A stretch of 64,000 bases of DNA, taken from contig JAIXYI010000016.1 in the NCBI GenBank assembly GCA_027490305.1, positions 1-64,000 on the forward strand. The letters are read 5' to 3'. This DNA is from Flavobacteriaceae bacterium. Lineage in GTDB: Bacteria > Bacteroidota > Bacteroidia > Flavobacteriales > Flavobacteriaceae. Every line of letters starts with the position of its first letter. The first letter of the stretch is position 1. A model generated the notes under the pieces. The model worked only from the letters and a program-made list of their open reading frames with translations. It was not told the DNA's origin and ran no database searches. Shown piece by piece: positions 43,967-53,930 of the stretch. Both the position numbers and the translations under genes were made by a program.

Positions 43967-46900
43967 CTATTTCTTTATCACACGAAGTGTTTTAACATTT
44001 GGTCCTTGGGAAACGATAACAATGTAAACTCCTGATGGGTAATCTCTACCGAACTGAAACGAGGCGGCATTTGATTTAAAGTTTTCAATTGAACGGCCCC
44101 GCACATCAAATACATTTACGATAGCGATTTCTTTGCTCGATGACTGAATTTGTATGGTAAACACATCTGTTGAAGGAACAGGGAAAGCCGTAACGTCATA
44201 TTCGTCTGAAATAGAATCTGAAATAGAATCTGAAATCGACTCAGAAATGGCATCTGAATTTGACACTTTTGACTCTGACGGACAGAGGGCGCCTACATTC
44301 GTCAATCGTAAGACCCTGCTGGTAGTGCTGACACCAAAACCGTTAACAGATTGAATGGTTATTGTTTTGACAGCGGTTGTAGTATTAGCTAAAAACGCCG
44401 CCGGATAACTTACTGTAAACGTTGCGCCGGCAATAGCATCAATAGACGCTGTATTGGTTGTACCACCGTTAATGGTGGATCCAACAGGTACCGTGATGTT
44501 ATAAGTAACGGCGCCGGTTGCAACGGTCGGTATCGAATAGGTAACGCTTGAGGCGGCTGTCGGGCAAATCTTAAGACTTCCTGCTACTGTACTGACAATG
44601 GCCGGTGCCATGGCCGTCACTTTCAGCAATCTGGCGACTGATACAGTGGCTGGAGTGAAACTTGAATTATTAACAACAGAAGATCCCATGCCGTTTACTG
44701 CTTTTACCCCGATATAGAACGATGAAGTACCCGCAGGAACACTTTCAAAATTGACCATAATGCTGTTTGAAGTCAGATCAGATCCTGCCACCACATTTAC
44801 AAAGGCCGGCAATTCCCAAGTGTAAGAACTGGCCAGTTTCGATGGTGCGGCAATTAAAGTAAATACGGTATTTGTACCAATATATTTGCTGATATCTCTA
44901 ACGGCAACGGTTGAACTCACAGCAGCATTATACATACTTAATGAAGTAGGCGCTGTGGGTCTGACAGCGGTCAAAGTTAACAATCTTGCCGCCGACGTGC
45001 TGTTCGGAAGAAACATAGCGGAAGAATTGGCCAGGGCAGCATTGTTGGTTATCGATAATCCGGTACCATTTTTACTGCGAACACCTATCCTCAAATTATT
45101 AGTAGAAACAGGCACACTACCCGTAGACATATAATTGAAGGTGTTTGTGCTTGTCACGCCGGCGAAATTCACGGTAATGACATTTGAAGTACTTGAAACA
45201 ACACCATCCACCATAGTAGCAGACGCATTGGTAACATTCACTCCCGTTGGCAATTCCCAAACATACGAAGTAGCTGTTACAGAAGGTCGGGCTGTTAATG
45301 TTAACTCTTTCGTTGTTCCCATGTAGGGTGCAAAAGTAGTAATGGCAGTAGCAATGCCACTAGCCGGCAATGGCAACGTAGCGTCTGTCATTACTATTGC
45401 GGTTGGTGCGACAGGCAACGCTTTTGAAATGGTTATCGATCTTGCTTTTCCGGCGCAACCATTGGCATTAATGGCTCGAACACTGATCGAACCCACAATT
45501 CCGGCACCTGAAGGAACGTTGTTATAATGCACATTCAAAATATTGGCATCGGTTCCCGTTTGGGTAACTTCGGTAACATTTGGATTTTGTCCGACGATCG
45601 TGACCCCTTCCGGTACTTTCCAAAGATACGACAGACCCGAACCCGTAAGAGGCGGAACTCTATAAGACACAGTAGTAGTGGTTCCAACAAACTGTCCGAC
45701 CGCCAGAGTTGCAGCGGCAAAACCAGATGATGTGGCAGCACTTGTATTGCTTGTCATAATTCCGGGAACTTCTGATGGCAATGGAGTAACGATAATGGAA
45801 ACCGGAACTCTTGGTGCGCTTTCCACTCCGTTTACCGTTTGCGTAGCGAATAACGTACGTGTGGTCAAAAATGCTGTCAACGGAAATACACTACCGCCTG
45901 TAGCTAATGTGTAAAATTTCAATGAGCTAGTTCCGACGGCATCGGCTACTTTCGTGCCCTGGCAAAAAGTCATGGTTGTTGGAATGGATTCTGTTACCGT
46001 AACAGTGGCGGAAGCCGATCCGGAACACGATGAAGCACCCACTGTGTAGGTGTAAACACCCGCACCCGCAAATGCCGGACTCCATACGCCCCCTGGTTGC
46101 GGCGTACCACCCAATGCGGCAAATAATTGAGATTCGAGTACCGTTTCGCCAATCGTTATTGATAACGTTCCATTGCTGCCCGCACTTTGAGGAAGCACAC
46201 TGTCAGTACGTGCAGGAATTCTTTGAATTCTACAATCATTAACCAATGGTGTATCAGCGATAGCATAAGGAGTTGTGCTGTATTGGTTTTTCATAAACTC
46301 CGCAAATGCATCTTGCTCTGAGCCAGAGTTTGCGAAAGTTGCGGCAGCCGGGCCTTGTTCAGGCAGTGTATTCAGGTCAACTCTGCTGGTCCCTAATGTA
46401 TTAAATGGATAGCTGTCTCCGCCGCCGGCAAGGAAATTCAAGGTTACCACCCTGAATGTACGCGACAAATCGCCAACAGTAGTACCGTTGACAACCAAAG
46501 TGTCTATAACATTACCATTGGCATCCGTAACGACTGCATTTAGGATTCTTGAGCCAACCGCATTGCTGAAATTGTAGCTGTATCTTACTCCGGCAACTTG
46601 CGCGAATTGTCCGGGCGTGGCCGTAGCATTTGTCGCTGCTACAGCATGCTCGAGTATGGCCCTTAATCCGGTCGCAGTTAGTGTTACCAATGACAATTGG
46701 TTGTTGAATCGCAATGCGTTTTCAATATCCAACTGAGAGATATCCCCGGATTGTTTACCTGCAGACGGATTTGCAATTGGAGGTGCATACGTCACGTTAT
46801 CACCAACTGCAATAATGTTTCCGATGGCAGAACGGATACCTCCGCCATTTTTGATAGAGATAACAGTAGTAGGATCATAAAACTTCGCTAACCACAAGTT

Positions 46901-49900
46901 CGCTTCGGCGGTTATATTACCAAGGTTGGTTTCTTGCGTTCGCACAAAGTTCCGTTGTCCTTCAAGGAATACGGACGTTTTGCCAAAGAGATTTCCATCT
47001 TTTGTAGTGATCACATTGCCGATTGCATTGCACAGCAACTGAACTTGATAACCCCGTGTGCCTACGGCAAAAGCATTGCCAACGTTAGCACCCCATGCGT
47101 CATTTAATCCTTGGGCATCAGTAGCATAAACACCAGAGATGACCGGGTCAATAGAAGAGGGGATTAAGGTACCATCAGAGTCAAAATCAACTACTAACCT
47201 TCCTACATATTTGTAATTTCCATCGGTATTGATTAAAGCCAATGCCTTTCCATCCAAACCTGAGGTAAGGAATGGATAGCTTTCAGAAGCCGCATCACCC
47301 GCACGTAAACGGTCATTGGCATCTGCCATCAATGTGTTAGACCCACCGGCCATTATAATGTCTACACCCGTTAACTTCCCGGCAAGTTCTTTTTCAAAAG
47401 CAATTTGCTGCAAGTGAGAAAGGAGGATGATTTTATTACATCCATCTGCAATCAAGGAATTTACGACAGGCTGGACTATTCCGGCCAATATTGTCATATC
47501 ATTTGCACCGCCTCCCACTACGGTAGTAGCTCCGGGTGATGAAATACTGGCTAAAACTTGTGTGGTAGCACCCACGATGCCGATCTTCTGACCACCCTTC
47601 ATGATAATAGTCGACGGTGCAAGTTTTAACTTATTTGTAATAGTCGTAACCGCTTCAGTCGGGTTGGATTGGAAGGCGGTGTTAGGCAACAAACGATTCG
47701 TTGTTGCGATTGCAGACAGATTCGAATCACCACTAAAAGTAAGGTTAGAGCTCAAATAAGGGAACTGCGCACCAAACCATGATCTAACGGTTGCCGAAGA
47801 ATTAGCGCCGCGGATTATATTTCTGACTTCCGTTGTGCCTAAGTCAAATTCGTGATTACCGAGTGCTGACGCTTCTATGCCAATAAAGTTCAAGATAGAG
47901 ATATCGGCACGGCCAATGCTTGGCAACAAGTTAACCGCACTGCTGCTAAAGGCTGTGTTATAATAACTTTCATAAGCCGTTTTTAACGCAGCGGCAAGAG
48001 ATACGTCTTCGCCAGAACTTAAGAATGGACCCGGAATATAGTTATCACCTGACGACAGCTTGATTGTATTGGCATAGGTGTCCTCAAGAACATCTACAAT
48101 GGCTGCAAAACGGGGCGCGTCCGAAACGGCTTCAACAGCGCCTTCAAAGTCCGACGCATGTAGTATTTGCAGTGTGAATGCAAAATCGCTGATGGCGATG
48201 TTTTGAGTCGTAGTAGTTCCTAAAGCCATTTCGGATGAAGGATCGCTGATCGTCAAAATTGCGGTTTCAAGCGCTTCTACTGCATTGTCGTTTAGTACGG
48301 TGAAAGTAACGGAGCCCGTCGTGCTACCTGAAGGAATGGTAATGGTGGCGGCGCTCAATTCATAGTCTGAAGCCGTAATGCCTGTGCCCGTTATGGTAAG
48401 CGCAACGGTTTGATTCGTACATACGGATGACGATGCCGTGGCTGTAACGGTTACTACGGTTCCTGCTGTCTCGGAAGCAGTAGTTGTGCTTACCGAGAGA
48501 TTGACCATGGCCGCAGGCAAACTCGTTACAGTGGTTGTTGCGGTTGCCGTACATCCTTTCGCGTCTGTAACGGTATAGGTGTAAGTACCTCCGCCAACAG
48601 TTAACGGACTTCCGGATACCGTATAAGGGGATGTACCTCCCGTAGCCGTTACCGTAACGGCAGTCGTACCTCCAAAACAGAGGGTTGACGAAGCTGGAGT
48701 TGCAGTCGCCGTAATGGCCGGACACGGTGCGGTGAGGATGGTACCTGGTGAACCGACTTCGGTTGTACTATTGGCGGCGGTAAACGCTCCGTTGACGCCT
48801 ACTGCACTAAACTGCGTAATCGGAGTTGTTAAGCTATTACGTCCAATGGCATTGTCAAAAGTAGTGTAGGGCCCTGTTGGAGATGCTCCAAAAAGCACGC
48901 TTGTTTGCAATACGCCACCACTATTATATACGTTTACCTGGTCACCACCGGTACCCAAACCAATTCCGCTGCCGGAATAATTCCCGATGCGCAATCCTGA
49001 GGTCGGATTGGTACCGAACCAGTTGTTTAGGAAGGCAGTTGTTATGGTAGCCAAATTACTCGATTCTAAAAAGATCACCGACTCGCCGGGATTGATGCTT
49101 GTAATGCCGTTTAATGGCACAGCAGCAGCAAACGATTGTGAGTTATCGTCTACTTTCCATCCTGTAATATCCACGGCGACCGCTTTGGTATTGGTAACTT
49201 CAAACCAATCGGCAGCTACCGGGCTGTTACCACTTGACCATGGTGCTACTTCCGAAATAAACAAACGCCCTACAGAACCCGGAGAACCAATTTCAAGAGG
49301 ATCGTTGGCGGCAGCAAACGCGTCGTTTACACCAATCTCGCTTAACAACGATATCGTTGTGTTGGCAAGTCCCGCAGCGTTGTTGAACGTTTTATACAGC
49401 GTTGTCGGAGAAGCACCAAAAACGACGTTTGCCTGAAGATTTCCGCTAGAATCATACAGGTTAAGAGCGTCGCCACCCGTACTTAAACCGATTCCGCTAC
49501 CTTGATACGTACCCAACTGTAAATTTGCCGGAGGATTCGCTCCGAACCAGGTCGATTTGAAATTGGCAATGATGGTGGCAGCAGGATTAGATGCTGAACT
49601 TTCGAGAAAAATGACCGACTCACCCGGTGCAATACTGGTAATTCCGGTTAAAGCAATAGCCGCAGCAAACGAATTGGAGCTATCATCTACTTTCCAGCCG
49701 GTAATGTTAAGAGCGGTTGCACCGTTATTGGTTACTTCAAACCAGTCGGCTCCGACCGGACTATTACCGCTGCTCCAGGCAGCGACCTCAGAAATAGTTA
49801 CCGTCGGAAGTTGCGGTGTTTCATTTACCAGGTCCGTAACCGACAACACAAAGTTAACCGAAGCATCAGGCGTAGCACCTACTGTTGCATCGTTGACATT

Positions 49901-51976
49901 CACCGTCACGTTGTAGGTTGATTTGGTTTCAAAATCGAGTACCGTTCCCGGTTTGATGTACAAGCTTGATGCCGTAATCTGGAAGTTATTGGCATCTGCT
50001 CCCGACAATGAAAAAGTGTTGGTACCTAAGCCGTCGTCGGTTACTAAGATGTCTGCAACCCTAACCGCTGGTGTAGTTATCGAATTTTCGATAATGGTAG
50101 GAACTGTATTGGTCAACGCAAGCGCAGTGGGGGCCTGGTTGGTTCCAGTCGAAGGGGCATACACCCACAATTGAGGATGGTTGATGTCGCCGCCACCGTT
50201 TTCGTTTACGATATAAATGACGCCATTGCTATCCATTGTAATTCCTTCATGTTGCTGAGCACTTACACTCAACGTATCGGCCAGGTCTGCGACAATAGAA
50301 AGCGTACTGGAGATATTTCCGTTTCTGTCTATATTGACAACCTGGGCATTTTCCTGGCTCAACACCAAAAGATTAGGTGATGTTGACTGCGTAGGCAAGT
50401 TGGCCAATACAAATACATCGGCAACGTCGGTGAGCCCTAACAGTGCAGGATCAAAAAGATTTACGGAATTTGCTGTGCTCGCTGAACCATTCGTAGCAGT
50501 TCCTGCGGTAAAATCGACATTCGTTTGAAAAATTCCGATAGGATCGATCTCTTTAAGACAGATAAAACCTCCGGTAAGCGGGTCATAGCATAGTCCTTCG
50601 GTTCCCGTGTTAGGAACAAATGTCCCGATTTTAACCGTTTGGGTATTGGCACGTGTAAGAGTGGTTCCAGCGGCATAGGTAAATTTAACCAACTGACGGT
50701 CGCGTTCTTCACTCATTACAAATTGCCCGTTTCCAATATAGGTAAGTCCTTCGGTGTCGTAGAAATCAGTTCCTTGTGGACTGCTTCCCTGAGCCATGGT
50801 CATGGTGTCGATCAGTACTCCTGTTTTGGATACCTGGGTAATAGAAGTACTACCATCGGCCGTGATAAATAACGTATCCGTATCCCAATTATAAGCGACG
50901 GCCGAAGCCTCCTGGCAGAGTAAATTATTAGCAGGAGCTGATGTGGTTAGCGGTTCCGGTAAATTATAGCGGCCGACCCTGACATACGTAGAAAGATCAA
51001 TGCTGGAAACAGAAGGAGTCGACGTGGTAAAACTAGCCGATTGGGTAGTCGTGATGGCATTGTTGCTTGTGTCTTCGATCGTATTGGCAAGCAGCGCCAC
51101 ATAATATACTTGATTGCTGGCCAAAGCCGACGTTGGCGTTATCGTAATAACATTGGATGCAAAGGTCGCGTCAAAAGGCACTAAAGCTCCGGAGGCGTTG
51201 TTCAAACGTACTTCCACTGTCGCGTCAACGTTTGTATTTGTAATCGCGCTATCATCAACTAACCGTACATTTTCCGTAAAAGTAAGTGTAGGGTGTACGG
51301 AGGCAATTACATTTGTGGTTCCGTTCAGCGGTAAAAAGGCAACACCTGGAGCGGTTGTATCACCACCACCCGAAACAGCGGTCCCCTGTACCGTGAAGTT
51401 ATCGAAACGATTGTTTCCGACATTTCCTCCCGGAGCAAGCTGGAATTCAACTTTCAATTTGAAATTCGGATTATTATCCGCGGCGGAAATCGCAGAAAAA
51501 TCTAAAGTTGCCAAAGCAGGATCTCCGTTATTTGGGATCACATTTGCGAAAAAAGTATAGTTTGTTCCATCGGTAGAATACGACCAAACCTGTGTTCCGG
51601 CACCTGAGCCTGAACGACGTGTAGCAAATTTTATGATGGCGTTTTCATATCCCGTAGTCGGTAATGCAAAAATCAGGGCACTTCCTATGGGGTCATTGAA
51701 ACGCAAATGCGTTCCGGAAGGATCTGCATTCTGCGCATTCAAATTCAACACATTAAAGTTTTGACCGGTTCCGCCAGCAAAATCGATGGCGCTGATGCCC
51801 GAAATAGCGGCTGTTAATGAGGCGCCCGAAATGTTGGAGATGGTGGGCGCCGTAATGGTTGCCACCGATGAATTGTTGTTAAAGTTCCAATAATGGAGTA
51901 AGCTTTGCCCCTGAAAAACAGAACAAAACAACAGCATCATGAACAACATTGCCGGTTTAAGGTACGTTTTTTCCAT
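43967..51976 (-). CDS. Giant secreted multidomain protein with UshA-like nucleotidase and type IX sorting domain
   Basis: 2669 residues from the ATG at 51976. In order: signal peptide ending FQGQ; a beta-sandwich (HYWNFNN start); a bacterial Ig-like domain (about 205-320, DTTAPGVAFLPLNGT); an SdiA-regulated/beta-propeller-like part (about 325-600); a cadherin-like part; two similar lamin-tail domains (from about 725 and 900, sharing EVAxWSSGNSPVxADWFEVTN); an SprB-like repeat (about 1085-1150); a Calx-beta-like domain; a metallophosphatase/5'-nucleotidase pair (about 1270-1915, with ILHASDFEG, SSGDNYIPG, ALGNHEFD); PKD-like domains; an acidic Ser/Asp repeat (about 2572-2591); and a type A sorting domain at the end (VPSTDVFTIQIQ to VIKK). 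It is exported by type IX secretion. The nucleotidase differs from UshA at some metal-ligand positions. Confidence 0.9.
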   Translation of the reverse strand: MEKTYLKPAMLFMMLLFCSVFQGQSLLHYWNFNNNSSVATITAPTISNISGASLTAAISGISAIDFAGGTGQNFNVLNLNAQNADPSGTHLRFNDPIGSALIFALPTTGYENAIIKFATRRSGSGAGTQVWSYSTDGTNYTFFANVIPNNGDPALATLDFSAISAADNNPNFKLKVEFQLAPGGNVGNNRFDNFTVQGTAVSGGGDTTAPGVAFLPLNGTTNVIASVHPTLTFTENVRLVDDSAITNTNVDATVEVRLNNASGALVPFDATFASNVITITPTSALASNQVYYVALLANTIEDTSNNAITTTQSASFTTSTPSVSSIDLSTYVRVGRYNLPEPLTTSAPANNLLCQEASAVAYNWDTDTLFITADGSTSITQVSKTGVLIDTMTMAQGSSPQGTDFYDTEGLTYIGNGQFVMSEERDRQLVKFTYAAGTTLTRANTQTVKIGTFVPNTGTEGLCYDPLTGGFICLKEIDPIGIFQTNVDFTAGTATNGSASTANSVNLFDPALLGLTDVADVFVLANLPTQSTSPNLLVLSQENAQVVNIDRNGNISSTLSIVADLADTLSVSAQQHEGITMDSNGVIYIVNENGGGDINHPQLWVYAPSTGTNQAPTALALTNTVPTIIENSITTPAVRVADILVTDDGLGTNTFSLSGADANNFQITASSLYIKPGTVLDFETKSTYNVTVNVNDATVGATPDASVNFVLSVTDLVNETPQLPTVTISEVAAWSSGNSPVGADWFEVTNNGATALNITGWKVDDSSNSFAAAIALTGITSIAPGESVIFLESSASNPAATIIANFKSTWFGANPPANLQLGTYQGSGIGLSTGGDALNLYDSSGNLQANVVFGASPTTLYKTFNNAAGLANTTISLLSEIGVNDAFAAANDPLEIGSPGSVGRLFISEVAPWSSGNSPVAADWFEVTNTKAVAVDITGWKVDDNSQSFAAAVPLNGITSINPGESVIFLESSNLATITTAFLNNWFGTNPTSGLRIGNYSGSGIGLGTGGDQVNVYNSGGVLQTSVLFGASPTGPYTTFDNAIGRNSLTTPITQFSAVGVNGAFTAANSTTEVGSPGTILTAPCPAITATATPASSTLCFGGTTAVTVTATGGTSPYTVSGSPLTVGGGTYTYTVTDAKGCTATATTTVTSLPAAMVNLSVSTTTASETAGTVVTVTATASSSVCTNQTVALTITGTGITASDYELSAATITIPSGSTTGSVTFTVLNDNAVEALETAILTISDPSSEMALGTTTTQNIAISDFAFTLQILHASDFEGAVEAVSDAPRFAAIVDVLEDTYANTIKLSSGDNYIPGPFLSSGEDVSLAAALKTAYESYYNTAFSSSAVNLLPSIGRADISILNFIGIEASALGNHEFDLGTTEVRNIIRGANSSATVRSWFGAQFPYLSSNLTFSGDSNLSAIATTNRLLPNTAFQSNPTEAVTTITNKLKLAPSTIIMKGGQKIGIVGATTQVLASISSPGATTVVGGGANDMTILAGIVQPVVNSLIADGCNKIILLSHLQQIAFEKELAGKLTGVDIIMAGGSNTLMADANDRLRAGDAASESYPFLTSGLDGKALALINTDGNYKYVGRLVVDFDSDGTLIPSSIDPVISGVYATDAQGLNDAWGANVGNAFAVGTRGYQVQLLCNAIGNVITTKDGNLFGKTSVFLEGQRNFVRTQETNLGNITAEANLWLAKFYDPTTVISIKNGGGIRSAIGNIIAVGDNVTYAPPIANPSAGKQSGDISQLDIENALRFNNQLSLVTLTATGLRAILEHAVAATNATATPGQFAQVAGVRYSYNFSNAVGSRILNAVVTDANGNVIDTLVVNGTTVGDLSRTFRVVTLNFLAGGGDSYPFNTLGTSRVDLNTLPEQGPAAATFANSGSEQDAFAEFMKNQYSTTPYAIADTPLVNDCRIQRIPARTDSVLPQSAGSNGTLSITIGETVLESQLFAALGGTPQPGGVWSPAFAGAGVYTYTVGASSCSGSASATVTVTESIPTTMTFCQGTKVADAVGTSSLKFYTLATGGSVFPLTAFLTTRTLFATQTVNGVESAPRVPVSIIVTPLPSEVPGIMTSNTSAATSSGFAAATLAVGQFVGTTTTVSYRVPPLTGSGLSYLWKVPEGVTIVGQNPNVTEVTQTGTDANILNVHYNNVPSGAGIVGSISVRAINANGCAGKARSITISKALPVAPTAIVMTDATLPLPASGIATAITTFAPYMGTTKELTLTARPSVTATSYVWELPTGVNVTNASATMVDGVVSSTSNVITVNFAGVTSTNTFNYMSTGSVPVSTNNLRIGVRSKNGTGLSITNNAALANSSAMFLPNSTSAARLLTLTAVRPTAPTSLSMYNAAVSSTVAVRDISKYIGTNTVFTLIAAPSKLASSYTWELPAFVNVVAGSDLTSNSIMVNFESVPAGTSSFYIGVKAVNGMGSSVVNNSSFTPATVSVARLLKVTAMAPAIVSTVAGSLKICPTAASSVTYSIPTVATGAVTYNITVPVGSTINGGTTNTASIDAIAGATFTVSYPAAFLANTTTAVKTITIQSVNGFGVSTTSRVLRLTNVGALCPSESKVSNSDAISESISDSISDSISDEYDVTAFPVPSTDVFTIQIQSSSKEIAIVNVFDVRGRSIENFKSNAASFQFGRDYPSGVYIVIVSQGPNVKTLRVIKK

Positions 51977-52000
51977 AAAATTTTGCTTTTGGTGAGTTTG

Positions 52001-52028
52001 TAAAATTAGAGTCACATCACCAACGCAA
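52001..52028 (-). promoter_or_regulatory. Promoter of the giant gene, TTG-N17-TAATTTTA
   Basis: On the minus strand, TTG (complement of 52026-52028) and TAATTTTA (complement of 52001-52008) are 17 bases apart, 24 bases before the ATG at 51976. It also excludes the longer frame that starts at 52015. Confidence 0.5.
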
Positions 52029-52253
52029 ATTCAACGGAACAATATCAAAATGTTAAAAAAGTCAAAGCCAAAACAGCGTATTGGTATTTTTTCACGCAAG
52101 AAAAATTCTTACAGGTAACAATTACGTAATGATGACATTATGAGAGATAACACTACTACACCTGCGAGTATGAATTTAACTGTAAAGAGTGCCGGGCAAC
52201 AGAATTCACGTTATTTTTAACCTAAAGTTGTCCTAAAGAAAGGGTACATTATA

Positions 52254-52288
52254 AACACCCAACACCCAACACTCAACACTCAAAACTT
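52254..52288. repeat. Heptamer array (AACACCC/AACACTC type)
   Basis: Five 7-bp units in register: AACACCC twice, AACACTC twice, AAAACTT. It lies in the 424-base gap between divergent genes (51977-52400). The rest of that gap is A/T-rich and holds the two promoters. Confidence 0.8.
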
Positions 52289-52329
52289 CACCCTAGGGTT
52301 TAACCTGCCATAAATAGGGTTTTCCCTAA

Positions 52330-52358
52330 TTGTCAACACATTTTATTGCATAATTTTA
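52330..52358 (+). promoter_or_regulatory. Promoter TTG-N18-TAATTTTA for the membrane-protein/nuclease pair
   Basis: TTG at 52330 and TAATTTTA at 52351, 42 bases before the ATG at 52401. Confidence 0.5.
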
Positions 52359-52400
52359 CCAGACAATCACCTGCCCTTCAGGCAACTAAAAACACCAGCA

Positions 52401-52991
52401 ATGTATGCAACAACTACCTCCTGCAGCGTGGCGCTAGCCATCATCGTGCTGCTCGTTTTCGTGTTACGCCGGCATTTGTCGGCCCTGCTCAAAGATGAAA
52501 GTACACTTCCCGTCCCACTACGGTCGTACAGCCTTTCCCGATCCATTCTGTTCTTTTGGACGATGGTACTCTTCCTCTCCATCTGTTACATTGGAATCAA
52601 GACTGATAACCTGGCGCCCATCGATTCAGGTGTGCTGATTCTGATGGGAATCGTCGTAGGTACCGCCACTACCGGTCGCGTGATCGACAGCAGTCAAACT
52701 CAGGATCCCGGGATCACCCGAACCCAGGACACGCATCAATCACAGGGTTTCCTGTTAGACATTCTCTCCGATGGCAACGGGATGAGCATCTCCCGCCTGC
52801 AAACCGTCATCTTCAATATTATCTACGGCTGTGCCTTCGTGTCGCTCGTGATTACACAAGAGGTACTGTATAACTTCCCTACCGAAACGCTCACACTGTT
52901 AGGTATCAGCTCCGGTGCCTACGCGTTCATGAAAGTTCCCGAAAACAAACCCACTCCGCCACCACCGCCCGCTAACCAACTGCAACTGTGA
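52401..52991 (+). CDS. Multi-pass membrane protein of unknown function
   Basis: 196 residues with about four hydrophobic helices: residues 9-23, 48-65, 76-90 and 134-152, with a less hydrophobic stretch near 160-175. A central hydrophilic loop (about 95-130, GRVIDSSQTQDPGITRTQDTHQSQG) separates two pairs of helices, and a Pro-rich tail (PTPPPPPANQ) ends it. I do not recognise the family. Its stop codon overlaps the start of a secreted nuclease gene (TGATG), which suggests the two act or are made together. Confidence 0.65.
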   Translation: MYATTTSCSVALAIIVLLVFVLRRHLSALLKDESTLPVPLRSYSLSRSILFFWTMVLFLSICYIGIKTDNLAPIDSGVLILMGIVVGTATTGRVIDSSQTQDPGITRTQDTHQSQGFLLDILSDGNGMSISRLQTVIFNIIYGCAFVSLVITQEVLYNFPTETLTLLGISSGAYAFMKVPENKPTPPPPPANQLQL

Positions 52992-53638
52992 TGAAAAGGC
53001 TGATCAGACTGTTATTGGGCCTTTGGGTAACGGTAGTCGCGGCCCAGGCGCCGACCGACACCATCGTGTTACATCAGGGCGATTTTCGCGTAACGTGGAG
53101 TCATTCCGCCAAGTACCCCGTGCGCGTGGTGTGGAAACTCACCCCGGACATGCTCGATTGTCCGGCACCACTCAAGCGGTGCGACTGCTTCAAATCCGAT
53201 CCGAAACTGCCGGGAGAGAGCGCGCTCAAAAACGATTATGCAGGATCGGGTTACGACCGGGGACACAACTTCAACGCAGCGGATGGTGCTTGCCAGACGA
53301 AGGAAGTGAATGAACGCTGCTGGTATTTTACAAACATGACACCCCAAACACCCGACCTAAACCAACGCACATGGAAAGAACTCGAAGAACAGTGCCGCAA
53401 ATGGGTTCGGGAAGGCGATGAACTGCTGATTAAATGTGGCAGCTTCGGTTGTGTCAAAAAAATAGGTGCGAATAAGGTTTGGGTTCCGAAGTATTGCTGG
53501 AAGATCATCTATCATAAAAATGGTGTGGTAGACGCCTTCCTCATGCCCAACACCCGCGATGTAGATGAGCACGATTTCTTCTATTACCACACAGACATCA
53601 CCGTAATCCGACAAAAGACGGGATTGAAAGGATTGTAA
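52991..53638 (+). CDS. Secreted DNA/RNA non-specific endonuclease
   Basis: 215 residues from the ATG at 52991 (an upstream GTG would add one residue). A signal peptide (LIRLLLGLWVTVVAAQ) is followed by a beta-beta-alpha-Me nuclease domain: catalytic DRGH in GSGYDRGHNFNAADG (about residue 90) and the metal-ligand region TNMTPQTPDLNQRTW (about 116-130) with Asn. Extra cysteines (CPAPLKRCDC, about 57-66) may form disulfides. It should cleave nucleic acids outside the cytoplasm for scavenging or defence. It is coupled to the membrane-protein gene upstream. Confidence 0.88.
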   Translation: MKRLIRLLLGLWVTVVAAQAPTDTIVLHQGDFRVTWSHSAKYPVRVVWKLTPDMLDCPAPLKRCDCFKSDPKLPGESALKNDYAGSGYDRGHNFNAADGACQTKEVNERCWYFTNMTPQTPDLNQRTWKELEEQCRKWVREGDELLIKCGSFGCVKKIGANKVWVPKYCWKIIYHKNGVVDAFLMPNTRDVDEHDFFYYHTDITVIRQKTGLKGL

Positions 53639-53930
53639 AGACCGCACGGCCATTGGCCCGCAACTTTCTACGGATTCGGGAACCGCACCCCCCGAGGGAA
53701 GAGAGGGCTGATACCGACATTTTGGGTTCATAGTTCATAGTTCATAGTCGTGGTGGGGCAGGCCTTACCTACTTCCATGTACAAAGCGTGGCTTGCCTTC
53801 TTTTTTCCTAACCTATTGGTTACGGATAGTCGCTCATCGTTCGTCTTGATTATCCATTACCCATCCTTCATCGCTCATCGTTCATTGTACATCGTTCATC
53901 GTTCATCGTTCATTCCCCTATCTTTGTCTC
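53639..53930. repeat. Gap with heptamer arrays (TTCATAG and TTCATCG types)
   Basis: TTCATAG three times at 53727-53747, and seven units like TTCATCG at 53867-53915. The latter ends 3 bases before the promoter box at 53919. No gene was seen in this gap. Confidence 0.8.
53919..53926 (+). promoter_or_regulatory. -7 promoter box (TATCTTTG) almost touching the start codon
   Basis: Exact TAnnTTTG, only 4 bases before the ATG at 53931. Transcription would begin at or next to the ATG, so the mRNA may be leaderless. Confidence 0.5.
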
